Under the pieces are notes generated by a model. The model had not been told where the DNA came from. It saw only the letters and a list, made by a program, of their open reading frames with translations, and did no database searches. Below are positions 6,995 through 8,717 of a stretch of 8,717 nt of DNA, piece after piece. The first letter of the stretch is position 1; each line of letters opens with the position of its first letter. Origin of the DNA: Candidatus Fischerbacteria bacterium RBG_13_37_8 (lineage in GTDB: Bacteria; Acidobacteriota; HRBIN11; MFGW01). A program made the position numbers and the translations under genes. The stretch lies in contig MFGW01000151.1 of the NCBI GenBank assembly GCA_001780385.1, forward strand, positions 358 to 9,074, read 5' to 3'.

Positions 6995-7213
6995 TTATTT
7001 CCTATCAGATGGATTTAGCATTAAGCTTTCGCCATATTTTTCATAGCATTCGGTGCAATATTTTTTTGCATGCAAACTATGCAGGAATTTATCTTCAATG
7101 TGTTCTTTATAATAAAATTCGTCTGGATAAATTTCCTTGCCACATATATGGCAAATATGCGAAGTTCTTGCTTTGGTTTTTTTCAATATAAGTAAGCTTT
7201 TATATTTCCCCAT
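6995..7213 (-). CDS. small zinc-finger-like protein of unknown function
   Basis: A 72-residue basic protein with two cysteine knuckles: 'CHICGKEIYPDEFYYKE' (C21, C24) and 'HAKKYCTECYEKYGE' (C53, C56), with H45 and H48 nearby. The CxxC...CxxC spacing of about 28 residues fits a single treble-clef or zinc-ribbon site. It resembles the zinc half of HNH-type proteins, but no His-Asn-His nuclease triad is visible, so I call no catalysis. It starts at ATG 7211-7213, two nt after the stop of the HARE nuclease gene and without a strong ribosome binding site, so it is probably made by translational coupling. Its place between a Mrr-like nuclease and mcrBC suggests an accessory DNA-binding or regulatory subunit of the restriction locus, which is inference. 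The alternative is an unrelated passenger. Confidence 0.72.
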   Translation of the reverse strand: MGKYKSLLILKKTKARTSHICHICGKEIYPDEFYYKEHIEDKFLHSLHAKKYCTECYEKYGESLMLNPSDRK

Positions 7214-7215
7214 AA

Positions 7216-8700
7216 TTAATATTTAATACCAAATTTTTGAAAAGCCCAATTATTTATTTTCTCAATAGAATCAATTAACTTATATTCAATAGGTCGTTTT
7301 GAACCTGTCCATTTAATCAAATTTTCAATTTCTAAAATGCCTAAAACCATTCTTATTTTGTATTCCTCAGCCTTTCCTTTAAATTTCCTGTTGGATACGA
7401 GATTTTTTCCTTTTAATTCCTCAAATATTAAATCTGTATTAATTATATTATGCCTCTTAAAAATCTTTATTATACTATTTAAGATAGTAATAAAATGTTC
7501 CATAGGACAATAATGCTCGTATGGCTTTTCTTTTCTTGCCGAGGCAATAATGGATTTATCTATTTTATGCCACTTGAAATATTTGGAGCCTTTATCTTTC
7601 GTTACTGAAATTGACTTTTCAATCTCAGGAATAAAGGAAGATGGTGCTTCTTCTCTTTTTTCATGATCAAGCTTGAGAATATTGGCTAATCGATGAAAAA
7701 TATTAGCTATATCATTTGTCTTTAAAGTCAATATATATTTGTTCTCTGACATTTCTGTTATTCCATCTATAAAAGGAAGCTTTAATAGTGCAATCATATT
7801 ATTAATATCTAAAAATGTAATGCCAAGTTCCTCAATTTTTTCTCTTGCTGATAACGTATCACAATTAAAATATCCCAACCTATCCTGCAACGACTGCATC
7901 TCTTTAATAATTGTTTTAAATTGTTCTAATAAATTTCTTTTTGATTTATTCTTGTCAAGCAGATCATCTAATTTTGATGTCCTATCTCTTTTAATGCAGA
8001 ACAAATCCTTTAATTCAATTAATGAAAAAGGAAATTTTGAATGAGCATCTATAAGCTTTATTAATTCCTCGGTTTTTAGCAACACTACTTGATATTCGTT
8101 TGCCCTATCTTCTAAATTGCCCCCTGCAAAATCGTGCCCTACGACAACAACATAATCAGCTTTATTTTTGTTTTTATGATCTCTTAACGAATGCCAATCT
8201 ATTTGCCTGTCAATTATTTTCTCCTTTTTGCTTGTTTTACCATCAGCATTAACTATAAATGATTCTGATCCTATATTTGCGGTTAGAAGCACATCTGTAT
8301 CACCTTTTCCACCAATAAGCTCAGCTTCAAAACCTAAAAAATCAAAAGCATCCCTTATTACAGTTTCAAATTCTGTTGGGCTATCGCTTTTGAATTGCTT
8401 TTCTTTTAAATTTATAATGATATCTTGCACTTCATAGCAGGCTACTGATTTGTCCTTTGGTTCATAAGTTCGTTCTTTCCACTCCTTCAATCCAAACAAT
8501 CCTTTCTTGATTTTAACAAATTTTGATTTTTCTGCTTTTTTCTTTATATCCATGTAAATAATTGCGGCCATAGTAGCTACTGGCGTTTTGCCTGATGATT
8601 TAATTAACCCTTCTTTCAGCGCAATATTTGTAATTTCTTTTGCTGAAAGAGGTTCCCCTCGTTTTAATAAAATTTGATATGCAGATTCTTTAAAATCCAT
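7216..8700 (-). CDS. HARE-HTH plus PD-(D/E)XK (Mrr-like) restriction endonuclease
   Basis: A 494-residue nuclease. Residues 1-72 are a HARE-HTH winged helix ('GEPLSAKEITNIALKEGLI', 'GKTPVATMAAIIYMDIKKK', 'FVKIKKGLFGLKEW'), a domain found in restriction enzymes, RNA polymerase delta and chromatin proteins and predicted to sense DNA and its modifications. Residues 107-215 form a restriction-type PD-(D/E)XK domain: 'SPTEFETVIRDAFDFLGFEA' with E110/E112, 'GGKGDTDVLL' with D134/D136, the catalytic 'ADGKT' with D153 and K155, then 'RQIDWHSLRDHK' (Q166) and 'ADYVVVVG'. The active site looks complete. Residues 220-494 are unassigned, lysine-rich and mainly helical, ending in a possible winged helix (about 410-475). 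It likely cuts DNA on a recognition cue read by HARE or the C-terminal part. ATG 8698-8700 has GGAG seven to ten nt upstream. First visible gene of the operon; more may lie beyond the right edge. Confidence 0.88.
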   Translation of the reverse strand: MDFKESAYQILLKRGEPLSAKEITNIALKEGLIKSSGKTPVATMAAIIYMDIKKKAEKSKFVKIKKGLFGLKEWKERTYEPKDKSVACYEVQDIIINLKEKQFKSDSPTEFETVIRDAFDFLGFEAELIGGKGDTDVLLTANIGSESFIVNADGKTSKKEKIIDRQIDWHSLRDHKNKNKADYVVVVGHDFAGGNLEDRANEYQVVLLKTEELIKLIDAHSKFPFSLIELKDLFCIKRDRTSKLDDLLDKNKSKRNLLEQFKTIIKEMQSLQDRLGYFNCDTLSAREKIEELGITFLDINNMIALLKLPFIDGITEMSENKYILTLKTNDIANIFHRLANILKLDHEKREEAPSSFIPEIEKSISVTKDKGSKYFKWHKIDKSIIASARKEKPYEHYCPMEHFITILNSIIKIFKRHNIINTDLIFEELKGKNLVSNRKFKGKAEEYKIRMVLGILEIENLIKWTGSKRPIEYKLIDSIEKINNWAFQKFGIKY

Positions 8701-8717
8701 ATCATCTCCAATTCAAA

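Noticed and set aside
3000..8700. Plus-strand ORFs of 60-101 codons inside the mcrBC and nuclease genes
   Set aside because: They are antisense to well-supported genes, have low-complexity Ser/Leu-rich translations and no family resemblance.

Overview
The window looks like an accessory (defence-type) insertion in a bacterial chromosome. All recognisable genes lie on the minus strand. The left edge carries a GntR-family regulator of the short YtrA type with moderate GC (31 of 60 bases in 61-120, counted by hand). The defence genes are strongly AT-rich (14 of 60 GC in 3301-3360; 17 of 60 in 961-1020). The broken secreted-protein gene between them is intermediate (27 of 60 in 2221-2280). This mosaic suggests host-like segments interrupted by acquired cargo. 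Promoters look sigma-70-like and ribosome binding sites are of the Shine-Dalgarno type. The degraded secreted protein, a 'GGxxxD..SIQQTSDGGYI' repeat joined to Fn3-like Cys-rich repeats, resembles proteins I associate with Acidobacteriota/Aminicenantota-like and similar lineages. That taxonomic hint is weak.

Layout from left to right: (1) 4-378, GntR/YtrA repressor, with a perfect 12-bp-arm palindrome (401-426) over its own -10 box, so probably autorepressed; an ATGA overlap at the extreme left suggests a coupled downstream gene outside the window. (2) 651-1305, remnant of a toxin-antitoxin module: an apparently intact Panacea/SocA-like antitoxin, whose last codons overlap the start of a 35-codon ORF that looks like the amino end of a RelE-type toxin and then stops. 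(3) 1306-1945, gene-poor AT-rich DNA holding the antitoxin promoter and two doubtful short frames. (4) 1946-2732, pseudogene of a secreted repeat protein, with a stop codon inside the signal peptide and a frameshift further on, but with a good promoter and RBS. (5) 2874-8700, a defence operon: HARE-HTH plus PD-(D/E)XK nuclease, a 72-residue CxxC...CxxC protein, a large McrB-type GTPase with two EVE/PUA-like regions, and an McrC-type nuclease.

The right half is the functional centre. McrB and McrC together form a motor-driven nuclease that cuts modified DNA. The upstream gene encodes a second, Mrr-like nuclease whose HARE-HTH domain belongs to a family predicted to read DNA and its modifications. 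Stop-to-start gaps of 2 nt (nuclease/zinc protein and McrB/McrC) indicate co-expression. Together they look like a composite type IV (modification-dependent) restriction locus. The most unusual features are the EVE-like domain placed inside the McrB AAA+ core between Walker A and Walker B, the small zinc-binding partner of unknown role, and an orphan reading frame that runs into the McrB start codon. The upstream end of the operon may lie beyond the right edge.
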